A stretch of 64,000 bases of DNA from Pseudoalteromonas fuliginea (GTDB lineage Bacteria > Pseudomonadota > Gammaproteobacteria > Enterobacterales > Alteromonadaceae), in NCBI RefSeq assembly GCF_000690055.1, contig NZ_JJNZ01000001.1, positions 62,001 through 126,000 of the forward strand, in the 5' to 3' direction. Positions 26,381 through 35,633 of this stretch are shown piece by piece. Numbering within the stretch: the first letter of the stretch is position 1; each line of letters opens with the position of its first letter. The notes beneath the pieces are model-generated. The model made no database searches and had not been told where the DNA came from. It saw nothing but the letters and a program-made list of their open reading frames with translations. A program made the position numbers and the translations under genes.

Positions 26381-29300
26381 TGTCAGTATTAAAAAAGATA
26401 ACAGCCGCCGTAAGTGCTATTTTTGTCACGTTAGTTGTTGCACTATTTTGTTTGTTATTTACCGCACCCGGTAATCAATTTATTGCTTATAGTGCAAACA
26501 AAGCGGTAGATGGACTACATATTGAAATTAAAGATGGTCGTTTTATTTATAATGATGCCTTTAATGTACGCTTTGCTAGCAACGGATTGGACTTTAATGC
26601 ACAACAATTGAAAATTGATTTGTTTTGGTGGCAGTGCGATGGAATTTGTATAGATAACTTAAGTGCTAAATCTATAAATTTAACATTACCAAAAACTGCA
26701 GAGTCACAAGAAGAAGCCCCGACAGAGCCGCTTGAAAAAATCAGCTTACCTTTTAATATTGCTGTAAAAAACATTGCGATCAATAAATTTACTCTAGAGC
26801 ATCCAAGTGCAAACGTAAGCGTTAATAATTTTAAACTCTCAGCAAAAGCAGAGGGTTCAAAGCTGACGGTTAAAAGCCTGAACATTCCCACCATACTTGT
26901 TGCCTTAAAAGAGCAAGAACAAGATGCGAAAACACAAACGGCGCAAAATACTCAAGCGCCTTTAACGCACCTACCCGCATTGCCTAATATAGAATTTACT
27001 TCGCCACTTGATTTAGTTGTTGAAGACTTTGAAATTGCTAAAATTACGATTGAGCAAAACGAAGCCCAACATGTTATTGAAAACATCTCGCTGCAATTAA
27101 GTGTGGAAGATGCGGTTATTAATTTAGAGTCATTCTCAGCAAAGTATGAACAGTGGCAGCTTAATACGCATCTTAACGCTGAGCTTGCAGGGAATTTGCC
27201 CGTGAAAGGGGATGTTGTTTTACAAAGTGATGAGCACCAAGCCAATTTACAGTTGAATGGTGACTTATCAAATCTAAACTTAAATTTAGAAACACAGGGG
27301 CAATATCCGCTTAGTTTAACGGCAACGGCAAATTTAAAGCAAAAAAACTATCCGTTTGAGTTAAATGGCAAAATTAAACAGTGGCTTATTGATGCACAAA
27401 GTAATGAGCTTAAAGTGCGAAATGTAAGCCTCAATGCACAAGGTAATGCCGACGATTACCAGCTTAGCCTGCAGGGGAATAGCCAATTAGGCGCGTACCC
27501 AGCTGTTGACTTAAATACCCAATTAAAAGGCAGTCTCAGCAAAGCAACTTTACAAGCGCTAAGCATCAAAGCAAACGAAAGCAGTGCAACTATAAAAGCC
27601 AATGTTGATTGGCAAAAAGGCATACAGGCTAACTTTAATGGAACGCTTGCTAACTTAAAAGCGCAGTACTTAACTGATGCCGCTACCAGTGATATTTCAG
27701 GACAGTTTAAAGGCTCGTTTAATGCAGCTGACGACAAGTGGCAGCTACAAATGAATAATACAAAGTTAAACGGATTACTTAACGACGTGCCACTAGAATT
27801 TGCCTCAAACTTTAAGCTCGACAACACGTTAAAAGCTAATATTGATAGTTTTTATTTAAGTAGTGGCACCAATAAATTAGCACTAAGCGGGCAAGTTGAT
27901 GACACTTGGCAAGTTGATGGCAAAGTAACGCTTAAAAGTGATGAAAAAGCTAATATCCCATTTACTGCCGACGGCAACGCAAATTTAAAAGTAAGGGGGG
28001 AAAGGTTAACGCCTTCTGTTGATTTAGCACTAATACTCGATCGCTTTATTTTTGATGAAATAAACATTAATAAATTATCAGTAAAAGGACAGTTAGATAC
28101 CGCAGCCGATTGGCAAACCGATGTTTCGGTAAGTGTTGGTTCGGCGCTTGTGGCCGAACAGCAAATTAATAGCGTTAAAATTGATATTAGCGGCGACAAA
28201 ACAGATCATCAACTTACGGCATCTGTAGATGCCGAGCAAGGCAGTGTAGAGCTTGAAGTTAATGGCAAAATTAATAATACCACTTGGAATGGCGAGCTTA
28301 GTAATGTAATGCTAAGCGATAAAAAGCTTAGTTTTAGTAATACTAAAAACATTGCCATTATGGTTAATACGCAAAGTGGCGACTTTGATGTAAGTGCACA
28401 TTGTTGGGCATCTGAGCAAAGTAAATTGTGCATAGACACCTTAGCGCAATCAAAAAACCTCGGTCAGCTAAATGCTAAACTAAGCAACTTAGCACTTGAG
28501 GAGCTTAAGCACTTTTTACCTAATAGCATTCGTACTCGCGGTAATATAGCGGGCGATGTAGCACTTAATTGGCAAAGCGGTGCGCTTAAAACATTACGCG
28601 CAAATATCGATTCTAGCGACTTAGAAGCGGTACTGACCTCGGAAGAAGATCGTTTTAAGTTACCAATCGAAACTCTAACTGTTAGTGCATTTTCGGACTC
28701 TCAAGTTGGCAAGCTTGAAGCTAATTTAGAATCAAGTGTGCTTGGTAAAATAAACACACAAATTGATATTGACGACATACAAAATACGCAAGCGCTTAAC
28801 GGCACTATAAATATTGATAAAATACTCCTTTCAGACTTACAACCTTTTCTTGAAACCCTTGAGCAGTTAAAAGGTGATATTAGCGGAAAAGTCGCGTTAG
28901 CAGGTACGTTAAAAGATCCATTATTAAATGGCGAGCTTAATGTGAGCGATATTAGTTTAGAGGGCGAGCAATTACCTATAGCGCTGCAAAAATCAAATAT
29001 AAACGTATTGTTTGATAAAACAACAGCCACAATAAAAGGCAACTTAAACGACAACCAGGGCGGTAAAATAAACCTAACCGGTGACGTTGATTGGCAAGGT
29101 GCGCAACCTGCTGTAAATGTGGCGGTAGTTGGCGAGCAGTTTTATGTACGTGCGCAGCAAGGGGTTACTTTTAAAGTATCACCGGATTTAAAAATAGGCT
29201 TGGCTAATAATGCACTCAAGCTAGCTGGTGAGGTAGTTGTGCCTTACGGTCGTATAATGATTGAAGAGCTTCCTGAGGGGGCGGTGCAAGTTAGCGATGA

Positions 29301-30069
29301 TGAAATTATTGTTGATCAAAAAACCGAGGCCACAGAAACAGTTCCATTTGATTACGACATAGATTTAAAAGTGATTGTTAAAAACGATGTAAAAGTAGAA
29401 TCATTTGGCTTGGAATCAAAAGTTGCGGGTGATTTAGCGATAAAAATGAGTCAAGGTGCACCAATTATAGCCACAGGTGAGCTTAACTTAATTGAAGGTA
29501 CTTACTTAGCCTTTGGGCAAGATTTAATAATCAGCACAGGGCAAGTCGGTTTTAGCGGTTCAATTGAACAACCATTTTTAAATATTAAAGCAATACGTAA
29601 CCCCGATACGACTGCAAATGGTGTCATTGCAGGGGTTACGCTTACGGGTAATGTTGAACAACCAACGCTTAAAATATTTTCTGAGCCTGCGATGGATCAA
29701 GCACAAGCACTCGCATATTTACTTAATGGCCAACCTTTAGGCGATGGAGAAAGTTCGTCAAGCGATGCTATGCTCACACAGTTATTACTTTCTCAAGGGG
29801 TTAGCCGCAGCGAAGGGGTTGTTTCTAAGGTAGGTGAAACCTTTGGGTTGTCAGATGTAAGTTTAAGCTCATCAGGTAGTGGTGATAGTACCAAAGTAGA
29901 AATATCAGGATACGTAGCACCCAGTTTGCAAGTTAAATATAGCGTGGGTGTATTTGATTCGCTCAGTGAAGTGGCTGTGCGTTATCAGTTACTTTCACAG
30001 CTATACATAGAAATAACGAGCGGGCTATACCAAAATGTTGATGTGCTATATAAGTTTGATTGGGAATAA
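26380..30069 (+). CDS. tamB: TamB, inner-membrane anchored AsmA-like component of TAM
   Basis: The 1229-residue protein has an N-terminal signal anchor (about 7-29, AAVSAIFVTLVVALFCLLFTAP) and a very long periplasmic beta-rich stretch with repeated AxxL and NGxL patterns. The last ~330 residues carry the conserved TamB/DUF490 domain (GEVVVPYGRIMIEELPEGAVQVSDDE...FSGSIEQPFLNIKAIRNPD...ALAYLLNGQPLG) and end KFDWE, as in E. coli YtfN. Such proteins form a groove that carries lipid or substrate between membranes. It overlaps tamA by one base. No other gene is needed for the TAM unit. Confidence 0.93.
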   Translation: MSVLKKITAAVSAIFVTLVVALFCLLFTAPGNQFIAYSANKAVDGLHIEIKDGRFIYNDAFNVRFASNGLDFNAQQLKIDLFWWQCDGICIDNLSAKSINLTLPKTAESQEEAPTEPLEKISLPFNIAVKNIAINKFTLEHPSANVSVNNFKLSAKAEGSKLTVKSLNIPTILVALKEQEQDAKTQTAQNTQAPLTHLPALPNIEFTSPLDLVVEDFEIAKITIEQNEAQHVIENISLQLSVEDAVINLESFSAKYEQWQLNTHLNAELAGNLPVKGDVVLQSDEHQANLQLNGDLSNLNLNLETQGQYPLSLTATANLKQKNYPFELNGKIKQWLIDAQSNELKVRNVSLNAQGNADDYQLSLQGNSQLGAYPAVDLNTQLKGSLSKATLQALSIKANESSATIKANVDWQKGIQANFNGTLANLKAQYLTDAATSDISGQFKGSFNAADDKWQLQMNNTKLNGLLNDVPLEFASNFKLDNTLKANIDSFYLSSGTNKLALSGQVDDTWQVDGKVTLKSDEKANIPFTADGNANLKVRGERLTPSVDLALILDRFIFDEININKLSVKGQLDTAADWQTDVSVSVGSALVAEQQINSVKIDISGDKTDHQLTASVDAEQGSVELEVNGKINNTTWNGELSNVMLSDKKLSFSNTKNIAIMVNTQSGDFDVSAHCWASEQSKLCIDTLAQSKNLGQLNAKLSNLALEELKHFLPNSIRTRGNIAGDVALNWQSGALKTLRANIDSSDLEAVLTSEEDRFKLPIETLTVSAFSDSQVGKLEANLESSVLGKINTQIDIDDIQNTQALNGTINIDKILLSDLQPFLETLEQLKGDISGKVALAGTLKDPLLNGELNVSDISLEGEQLPIALQKSNINVLFDKTTATIKGNLNDNQGGKINLTGDVDWQGAQPAVNVAVVGEQFYVRAQQGVTFKVSPDLKIGLANNALKLAGEVVVPYGRIMIEELPEGAVQVSDDEIIVDQKTEATETVPFDYDIDLKVIVKNDVKVESFGLESKVAGDLAIKMSQGAPIIATGELNLIEGTYLAFGQDLIISTGQVGFSGSIEQPFLNIKAIRNPDTTANGVIAGVTLTGNVEQPTLKIFSEPAMDQAQALAYLLNGQPLGDGESSSSDAMLTQLLLSQGVSRSEGVVSKVGETFGLSDVSLSSSGSGDSTKVEISGYVAPSLQVKYSVGVFDSLSEVAVRYQLLSQLYIEITSGLYQNVDVLYKFDWE

Positions 30070-30095
30070 CCAAAACTATAATAAGGATATAAGCG

Positions 30096-31001
30096 ATGAA
30101 AAAAATTATATTGCCGACTCTGCTTAGTGTTTTATTAAGCGGTTGTGCTCAACAACTAGGTAATGGTGTTGCTAATCAAGAGCTACCTTTATTGAGCGCG
30201 AGTGAGGTAATTGCGAGTGCAACAGATAATGACTGGCGAGTAGTGAACGCTCAAAATATTTTAAAGGTAACGCTGCCAACGGGCGATGCGTATATTGAAC
30301 TTAATGAACAGCTTGCCCCAAAGCACGCTCAAAACATTAAAAAGTTAGCGCGAGAAGGGTTTTATAAAAACACCAGCGTTTATCGGTTTGTTGAGGGTTT
30401 TGTAGCGCAAGGTGGCGACAGCTCGGGTAAAAAGCTAATTAAAACGGCAGATAAAACAGTCCCTGCTGAGTTTTATTTAACAACAAACAAACCACTTTTA
30501 ATTACTGAGCTAAATGGCGACGGATATGCACCAGTTACCGGCTTTTTAAACGGCTTTGCAGTAGCTCAAAACTCAGCACATACGCAAACATGGCAAGTGC
30601 ATTGTAGTGGCGTGTTTGCAATGGCGCGCGACAACGATATAAATAGTGCGAGCACGGAGTTTTTTGTAACAATAGGGCAAGGCCCGCGCTACCTTGATAA
30701 AAATATTACGGTGTTTGGTCGAGTGCTAGAAGGTATAGAGCATTTTAACCGTTTAGCGCGCACACCAACTGAAGGAAAAGCATTTAACCCAATTACTAAT
30801 ATACAAGTCCTTGGCGATGTACAAAGTGATAAAAGTATATTTAAAGTGATGAAAACAAACTCATCAGTGTTTAAAAACTTAATCAGTGCTCGTAAAAACC
30901 GTGTTGAACCATGGTTTGTTAAAGCACACAACTACGTTGATGTGTGTGGTATGGCCATACCCACTAAGCGCGAAGTTATACCAATTCCAATAAATAGCTG
31001 A
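30096..31001 (+). CDS. Cyclophilin-type peptidyl-prolyl isomerase lipoprotein
   Basis: The 301-residue protein begins MKKIILPTLLSVLLSGCAQ, a lipoprotein signal with lipobox LLSGC (Cys17). A cyclophilin domain follows (about 55-250), with GDAYIELNEQLAPKHAQNIKKLAREGFYKNTSVYRFVEGFVAQGGD, FAMARDNDINSASTEFFVTIG and NITVFGRVLEG. It catalyses proline isomerisation, here in the periplasm near the outer membrane, next to tamAB, which suggests a role in envelope protein folding. The last codons (IPIPINS) are read from the left end of a repeat element starting at 30978, so the native C-terminus may have been replaced. Confidence 0.85.
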   Translation: MKKIILPTLLSVLLSGCAQQLGNGVANQELPLLSASEVIASATDNDWRVVNAQNILKVTLPTGDAYIELNEQLAPKHAQNIKKLAREGFYKNTSVYRFVEGFVAQGGDSSGKKLIKTADKTVPAEFYLTTNKPLLITELNGDGYAPVTGFLNGFAVAQNSAHTQTWQVHCSGVFAMARDNDINSASTEFFVTIGQGPRYLDKNITVFGRVLEGIEHFNRLARTPTEGKAFNPITNIQVLGDVQSDKSIFKVMKTNSSVFKNLISARKNRVEPWFVKAHNYVDVCGMAIPTKREVIPIPINS

Positions 31002-31139
31002 TCTATTTTACTTGCTAAAACAACCCATTTTTTTGTTGTAAATTTCGCAAAGGGAACAACCATTTACATCAATTTACGCCTAGAACTGAATTATTTTTTC
31101 GGCGTAAAATTTAGATCACATACTTAATGGAATTGGTAT
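30978..31139. repeat. 162-bp terminal-inverted-repeat element (MITE-like), copy A
   Basis: The element is bounded by ATACCAATTCC on the left and its exact complement GGAATTGGTAT on the right (11-base perfect, about 28 bases with mismatches: both ends read ATACCAATTCCA then TAAgTAtGTGATCTA or near variant). It carries no gene and overlaps the last seven codons of the cyclophilin gene. A second related copy is at 41988-42148. The size, ends and lack of coding sequence fit a non-autonomous repeat of the kind frequent in Alteromonadales. Confidence 0.75.
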
Positions 31140-31153
31140 TAATTAAAGAATGT

Positions 31154-31178
31154 AAAAAAGGAGCCTAGGCTCCTTTTT
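31154..31178. terminator. Bidirectional terminator between the cyclophilin and queF
   Basis: AAAAAGGAGCCTAGGCTCCTTTTT is a palindrome with A-run before and T-run after, so it can stop transcription from both convergent genes. It is nearer to queF than to the repeat element. Confidence 0.85.
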
Positions 31179-31205
31179 AATACTCATATTCCAGTTTAAA
31201 ATAAC

Positions 31206-32051
31206 CTACTGACGATTAATTTTAACTGCAAATGGCGTATCGTTATAATGCGTAGAGCGATACGGGTTTATATCAAGCCCACCGCGACGAGTGTAACGCG
31301 CGTAAACCTCTAACTCTTTAATATTAAGTTGTGTTGTTAAATCGCTATAAATACGTTCAACACACTGCTCATGAAATTCGTTATGCGTTCTGAACGAAAT
31401 TAAATAACGCAGTAACGATTCGCGGCATATTTGCTCGCCTGTGTATCGTATAATTACACTTGCCCAGTCAGGCTGGGAGGTAATTAAACAGTTTGATTTA
31501 AGTAAATGGCTGTAGAGCGTTTCTGTTACTACGTTATCATTCTTTGCTTTAAGTGAATTAGCATCAATATCGTAATTATTAATCTCAATATCTAAATCAT
31601 CAATACATTCACCTGGCAGCGCTGTACACGGTAAGCAATTGTAATCATCAGGATTATATAAAGTCACTTTGACAGGGCTGTTAACTGCGTTTGATAAATC
31701 ATCAATTAAATGCTGTTTTACTATATCAATGCTTTCAAATCGGGTTTGGTTAAAGCTATTTAAATAAAGTTTAAACGACTTTGACTCAATAATATGGCTG
31801 CTTTGGCATTCAAAGGTAAATAAGGCCACGGCAACTTGCGGTTTACCTTTATTGTTTAGCCATGAAAGCTCGTAACCTGTCCAAATGTCTTGGCCTTTAA
31901 ATGGAAGCTCTGCTTCGTCAATATTTAAAGCATCACGATTTAGTTTGCGCGCAATAGGGAAAAGCAAGCTTGGCGTGTACACATCTACATACTCAGTAGA
32001 TTGGCCTAATACGCTACCTTTAAGGTCTGGAGAATTGCTGTAATCTGTCAT
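31206..32051 (-). CDS. queF: NADPH-dependent 7-cyano-7-deazaguanine reductase
   Basis: The 281-residue protein is the long, YqcD-type QueF. The NADPH-binding motif is [11 protein letters not shown] (about 89-99) and the catalytic Cys188 lies in [16 protein letters not shown], with Asp195. The ending [20 protein letters not shown] element and [14 protein letters not shown] match E. coli YqcD. QueF reduces preQ0 to preQ1 in queuosine biosynthesis. It is divergent from syd, an arrangement also present in E. coli. Confidence 0.94.
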   Translation of the reverse strand: MTDYSNSPDLKGSVLGQSTEYVDVYTPSLLFPIARKLNRDALNIDEAELPFKGQDIWTGYELSWLNNKGKPQVAVALFTFECQSSHIIESKSFKLYLNSFNQTRFESIDIVKQHLIDDLSNAVNSPVKVTLYNPDDYNCLPCTALPGECIDDLDIEINNYDIDANSLKAKNDNVVTETLYSHLLKSNCLITSQPDWASVIIRYTGEQICRESLLRYLISFRTHNEFHEQCVERIYSDLTTQLNIKELEVYARYTRRGGLDINPYRSTHYNDTPFAVKINRQ

Positions 32052-32110
32052 GTTTGCTCTTAAATAGTTACAATAGGGACATTATATCTAATTTAAATGA
32101 GTTTCACAGT

Positions 32111-32650
32111 ATGTCTGTTGCATTGCTTATAGAACAACTTCATCAAACATTTAGCGAAAATACCCTTAAAAACACTACAAAGTACCCACTTATTGCGCAC
32201 GACGAGCAATGGCCAAGCCCATGTGAAGTTGGTGAGGTTGACGAGCAAGGAAACATTCAATGGCAGGGCGCGCGTCAGCAACCTGCAGGTTCGCTTAATG
32301 ATTTAGCCAGTGCACTAGAACTTGAGTTTCCAAAAGCGCTTAGCGAGCTATACGGGCATATGTACGGTGGAAGTATTTTAGCAAGTATTGATGGGCATCA
32401 GGTTGAATTACTACAAGCATGGAACGAAGAAGACTTTCATTTGCTACAGCAAAATATAACGGGCCATGTTTTAATGAAACGCAAGCTCAAGCAACCAGAA
32501 ACAGTATTTATTGGTTTAACTGATCAAGATGATTTACTAGTAAGTGTATTGGTGCACACTGGTGAAGTATGTTTAGAGCACGTAGGCAAAAAAACACACC
32601 ATGTACTTGCACCTAACATTAATGCTTTTTTAAAGGCATTAGAGGTTTAA
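32111..32650 (+). CDS. syd: SecY-interacting protein Syd
   Basis: I start at MSVALLIEQLHQTF, giving 179 residues (E. coli Syd 181); the longer frame from 32054 runs across the promoter region. The protein has LSELYGHMYGG, QLLQAWNEEDF and LIGLTDQDDLLVSV-like motifs typical of Syd (ALYGHMYGGSILASIDGH, KQPETVFIGLTDQDD). Syd binds a faulty SecY channel and promotes its turnover. The neighbouring order queF-syd-...-csrB-yqcC-truC-yqcA resembles that of E. coli. Confidence 0.9.
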   Translation: MSVALLIEQLHQTFSENTLKNTTKYPLIAHDEQWPSPCEVGEVDEQGNIQWQGARQQPAGSLNDLASALELEFPKALSELYGHMYGGSILASIDGHQVELLQAWNEEDFHLLQQNITGHVLMKRKLKQPETVFIGLTDQDDLLVSVLVHTGEVCLEHVGKKTHHVLAPNINAFLKALEV

Positions 32651-32662
32651 AACGTGTTTAAT

Positions 32663-32697
32663 AAATCAGCTTAGCGTCATCACTAAGCTGATTTTAA
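32663..32697. terminator. Bidirectional hairpin between syd and the Zn-ribbon gene
   Basis: AAATCAGCTTAG pairs with CTAAGCTGATTT across an 8-base loop, flanked by A- and T-rich sequence, between two convergent genes. Confidence 0.65.
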
Positions 32698-32713
32698 GCA
32701 CTCATTAAAGTGG

Positions 32714-33487
32714 TTACTGAAAATCCCACGATATATTAGACACTAAGCCACATGGCTCACACCTAAAGTCGAATAACCCAAACCACGATTCAGGTAATTT
32801 CCAGTCGCCATGACAACTAGGGCATTTTCGTTCAAGTTCAGACGCTTTATCTACGCCGCCTACACGGTATAAATAATAATAGGTTGGCTTTTTAGTTAAA
32901 AAACTAATTCGCTTTGTTATGTCTTTTCCACGTCTATATAGGTCGCTTTGGACACTCGATATTTCTTCAAGTGCCGGAAACTCACAACGGGTTGCGCCAT
33001 TAATTTGAATTTGATCGCAGGCTTGCCAATCTTCTTGCCATTTTATAAGCGTTTTATAGTCACCATTAGCAATTGCCGGAATACGAAATAGCGGCACAGG
33101 CAAAAAGTCATCACCACAATAAAGCGGGCTGCACGTATGCACATAGGTTGTATATAAAATATAACTTGATGGTTCTTTGCAGCAATCAGCGCCGTTGGAG
33201 TGAATATCTTGTCCAATTACTTTTACTTTTGGCGCAAGTAGCCCAGCACTATGTAACTTTTCGATACTGTGCTTAACAAACGGGCTGTTATTTAGCGGGT
33301 GCATTGCATCTTCAGTAGGGCACATTACGCGGGTAATAAAAAATCCATCTTTTAAAACGGTTGGAAATTCTTCCCCCATTATTTGACCATTAAAACGCAG
33401 TGCATTTACTAAGCGATTTATTGCTTGTTCGGCTTGTTCTAGGGTGGTGTCTTGGTAGCAATCAAAAGTTAAATCAACAACGAACAT
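32714..33487 (-). CDS. DUF2310-like zinc-ribbon protein
   Basis: The 257-residue protein ends with a zinc ribbon: CPSC (KCPSCHGDW) and, 16 residues later, CEPC (RCEPCGLVS). It has further cysteines in CCKEPSS and CSPLYCGDDF. The N-terminal half (TLEQAEQAINRLVNALRFNGQIMG) is a small alpha/beta module. I match it to the DUF2310 family seen next to syd in Vibrio and Shewanella; its biochemical role is unknown. It is transcribed with the small gene at 33501, which ends 14 bases before its start. Confidence 0.7.
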   Translation of the reverse strand: MFVVDLTFDCYQDTTLEQAEQAINRLVNALRFNGQIMGEEFPTVLKDGFFITRVMCPTEDAMHPLNNSPFVKHSIEKLHSAGLLAPKVKVIGQDIHSNGADCCKEPSSYILYTTYVHTCSPLYCGDDFLPVPLFRIPAIANGDYKTLIKWQEDWQACDQIQINGATRCEFPALEEISSVQSDLYRRGKDITKRISFLTKKPTYYYLYRVGGVDKASELERKCPSCHGDWKLPESWFGLFDFRCEPCGLVSNISWDFQ

Positions 33488-33500
33488 TTATAGTCTCAAA

Positions 33501-33767
33501 TTATTTTTGTTCTAGCAGCGCAAGAAGTTTATCGAGTTTTTGCTCAATTCTATCTAATTGACTTGTTTTAAGCTCAGTATTATCTGACTGCTGTGGGTTT
33601 CTCATGAAGTTATTAATTGAATCAGGATTGTTTTTATATTGGCTTACTGCTGCAATAATCATCGGCATTGGAACCGGTTGCGCCAAACGGCTTTTAGTTA
33701 GTGCTACAGTAGGGGTTTTGCCTTCATCGAGAAGGGCTTTGATTGCATCAAATACAACTGAATTCAT
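33501..33767 (-). CDS. Conserved small protein, possible KfrA-like winged helix plus coiled coil
   Basis: The 88-residue protein has an N-terminal helical part (VVFDAIKALLDEGKTPTVALTKSRLAQPVPMPMIIAAVSQYK), which looks like a short winged helix, and a C-terminal coiled coil (SQLDRIEQKLDKLLALLEQK). It ends 14 bases before the DUF2310 gene and is likely cotranscribed. I do not know its function. Confidence 0.55.
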   Translation of the reverse strand: MNSVVFDAIKALLDEGKTPTVALTKSRLAQPVPMPMIIAAVSQYKNNPDSINNFMRNPQQSDNTELKTSQLDRIEQKLDKLLALLEQK

Positions 33768-33863
33768 TAGATATATAACTCTTTAATAAAATAAATACGC
33801 AGCATATAAATGCTGCGCAAATGCTATGTTAGCAATAAATAAGGGAGGGTACATTAAATAAAA

Positions 33864-34100
33864 TTACTTACTTTGACGAATGCGTACATCTAACTCGTCA
33901 ATTACTTCACTCCAATCTCCATCTTCTGCAAGGGATTCAGCTAAAAAGTGCTGTTGTGCTTCATCCCAAAAAGAAGCTTCTTGGAGTCGTGTTGTGTCTT
34001 CTAATTCATGTGAGGCAATAAACGCATCTATTTGCTCATTACTATTTGGTAATCCAAGCTGTGCAAAAAGTGTGTTAATGTCGTGTTTTGTCGTATCCAT
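33864..34100 (-). CDS. DUF2789 family small protein
   Basis: The 78 residues read MDTTKHDINTLFAQLGLPN, then LEDTTRLQEASFWDEAQQHFLAESLAEDGDWSEVIDELD, the typical DUF2789 pattern (FWDxAQxxFLxExLxEDxDW). It is acidic, monocistronic and conserved in proteobacteria; the role is not established. A good ribosome binding site (AAAGGAGCAATATC) precedes the ATG. Confidence 0.8.
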   Translation of the reverse strand: MDTTKHDINTLFAQLGLPNSNEQIDAFIASHELEDTTRLQEASFWDEAQQHFLAESLAEDGDWSEVIDELDVRIRQSK

Positions 34101-34253
34101 GATATTGCTCCTTTAAATGAATGAAAACTCATACTAGTGCCTAACTGTACCTCTTGCTAGTTAAACTCTCGCTGAATTTACGGTTAATAATTTTAGGTAT
34201 ATAGTTAGGTTTAAAGTTAAACAGCCTATAGCTAAAATAATAAAGGAAATACA

Positions 34254-34907
34254 ATGAGTGTAACCACACCAGCTGATACGTTCAGCGTACAGTATTTAGC
34301 TGCAGAAGATATTAGTACTGCAGCGAGCCTAATTTATCAGGCTTATCATGACGATCCTGTATTACTAAACATGCTTAGCTACAGTGATGAAAATAAATCA
34401 GTTTACGAAAAAAAACTACGATCATTAATTCGCGAAGAACTCAGTAGTTTTTGGCAAGAAAAACAGCCACTAATTGGCCTATACCGCAACGATAAATTAA
34501 AAGCAGTAGCGTGTGTATTTGAATCTAATAGCCAATTACAAGCGCAGCGTTATTGGCACTGGCGTTTAAAATTAATGCTGAGTGCGGGCTACTTGCAAAC
34601 AAATCAATTAATAGATAAAGAACAAACAATTAGAGACGCCCTTAAACAGAAAGGTAATTACTATTTTTTAGCTTTTATTGCCGTAGATCCGCATTTTCAT
34701 GGGCAAGGATTTGGCCGTTACTTACTACGTGGGCTGGATGACTTAGTTAAATGTAACGCTGAGTCAACAGGGATGGCTGTATTTGTAACACGTAAGGAGC
34801 ACATTGAATTTTTTAAAACTGAAAAGTTTGAAGCATTTAAACACCTTACTTTTAACCAAGTAGAGGGCGAATTACTGTTTAAATCAATAATTGAGCCAGC
34901 TATTTAA
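34254..34907 (+). CDS. GNAT-family N-acetyltransferase
   Basis: The 217-residue protein has the GNAT fold: LIYQAYHDDPVLLNMLSY, FLAFIAVDPHFHGQGFGRYLLRGLDDLVK (acetyl-CoA loop, QGxGRY/LL) and a final strand FVTRKEHIEFFKTEKFEAFKHL. It transfers an acetyl group from acetyl-CoA; substrate unknown. Its AAGGAAATACA leader fits the ATG. The gene is followed by the csrB regulatory region. Confidence 0.8.
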   Translation: MSVTTPADTFSVQYLAAEDISTAASLIYQAYHDDPVLLNMLSYSDENKSVYEKKLRSLIREELSSFWQEKQPLIGLYRNDKLKAVACVFESNSQLQAQRYWHWRLKLMLSAGYLQTNQLIDKEQTIRDALKQKGNYYFLAFIAVDPHFHGQGFGRYLLRGLDDLVKCNAESTGMAVFVTRKEHIEFFKTEKFEAFKHLTFNQVEGELLFKSIIEPAI

Positions 34908-34947
34908 AATTATAATGTAAGCCAATGCGCCCAAACGGACATAAGGC

Positions 34948-34965
34948 CGTGAGACATCTCTTACA
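34948..34965 (+). promoter_or_regulatory. GacA/UvrY box upstream of csrB
   Basis: CGTGAGACATCTCTTACA matches the GacA (UvrY) consensus TGTAAGAGATCTCTTACA at 15 of 18 positions, with the inner and right half exact. It lies about 170 bases upstream of the predicted start of the csrB RNA, a plausible distance for activation by BarA-UvrY. The box is an 18-base imperfect palindrome. Confidence 0.7.
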
Positions 34966-35257
34966 TTGTTGTGAGCATAATCAGTTTAAGGCTACTATTA
35001 AGTGGATTTTTTAAATTTAAGTTGCTGTTATTAAATGTTTATTTTGTTTTTTCATTTTTGTGACGCTTATTTATTTAATGTTAAGTCCTATTACTCACAC
35101 TCGTTTGCTTTAAACTTTACTTTGTCAAGAAGACATAGCTCAATGATTGAGTTACTGCCAAGGATATGGAATAGGCAACGTAGCGGACGCTAGCAGGAAG
35201 CAAAAAGGACAAGTTAACAAGGAAAGCAAGGACGAATAGGAAGTGCAAGGTGCGCTA

Positions 35258-35472
35258 AAGTAGCAGGAGCTACTTAAAGGATTACCACGGATGATGCTAA
35301 AGGATATAGCCAAGCGTTAGATTACGCATAGGCCAAGGTGGCGAGAGGACATGGCAGGATGCAAAAGTGGCAGGAGCTACTTCAAAGGATTACCAGGGAT
35401 GATGCTACAGGATGTAGCTAAGCGTTAGTTTGCGTGGATTTGCCAAGATGGTTATGGATATTGCAGGATGCA
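35258..35472 (+). repeat. Tandem ~107-bp duplication inside csrB
   Basis: Two consecutive copies start AAGTAGCAGGAGCTACTT (35258) and AAGTGGCAGGAGCTACTT (35365). Both continue with AAAGGATTACC, GGATGATGCTA, AGGATRTAGC and AAGCGTTAG, and both end GCAGGATGCA. They differ at scattered positions. Copying one unit adds several GGA sites at once. Confidence 0.75.
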
Positions 35473-35563
35473 ATGTGAGGGTAAATAAGGCTGTTTACTC
35501 GTTCAGGGGATGATAATACGGATTAATAGATAACGGATATCTAGCAGGATGCAGTCCAATTGG

Positions 35564-35594
35564 GGCGTAACTTTAGTTACGCCTTAGTTTTTTG
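35564..35594 (+). terminator. csrB terminator
   Basis: GGCGTAAC, loop TTTA, GTTACGCC, then TTAGTTTTTT. Strong Rho-independent terminator closing the GGA-rich RNA. Confidence 0.9.
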
Positions 35595-35633
35595 TGTTTG
35601 AGTAAATTTAATTTAGCCCTAAATTTAATCCAT

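Larger units (their letters stand above)
35125..35594 (+). ncRNA. csrB: CsrB-like regulatory RNA
   Basis: This ~470-base stretch has no open frame of note but holds about 25 GGA motifs, many as CAGGATG, AAGGA and CAGGAGC, mostly in predicted hairpin loops. That is the sequence CsrA/RsmA binds; CsrB titrates CsrA and so releases translation and motility control. A strong hairpin and T-run end it at 35564-35594. A GacA/UvrY-type box lies upstream. The location between syd and yqcC is the same as in E. coli, where csrB lies there. The 5' end is approximate. It also contains a ~107-bp tandem duplication. Confidence 0.85.

Noticed and set aside
26547..29054. Several minus-strand frames of 75-125 codons within tamB
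   Set aside because: They are Ser/Leu-rich shadow frames with no start signals.
34908..35124. Additional gene between GNAT and csrB
   Set aside because: No open frame of note; it holds the csrB control region.
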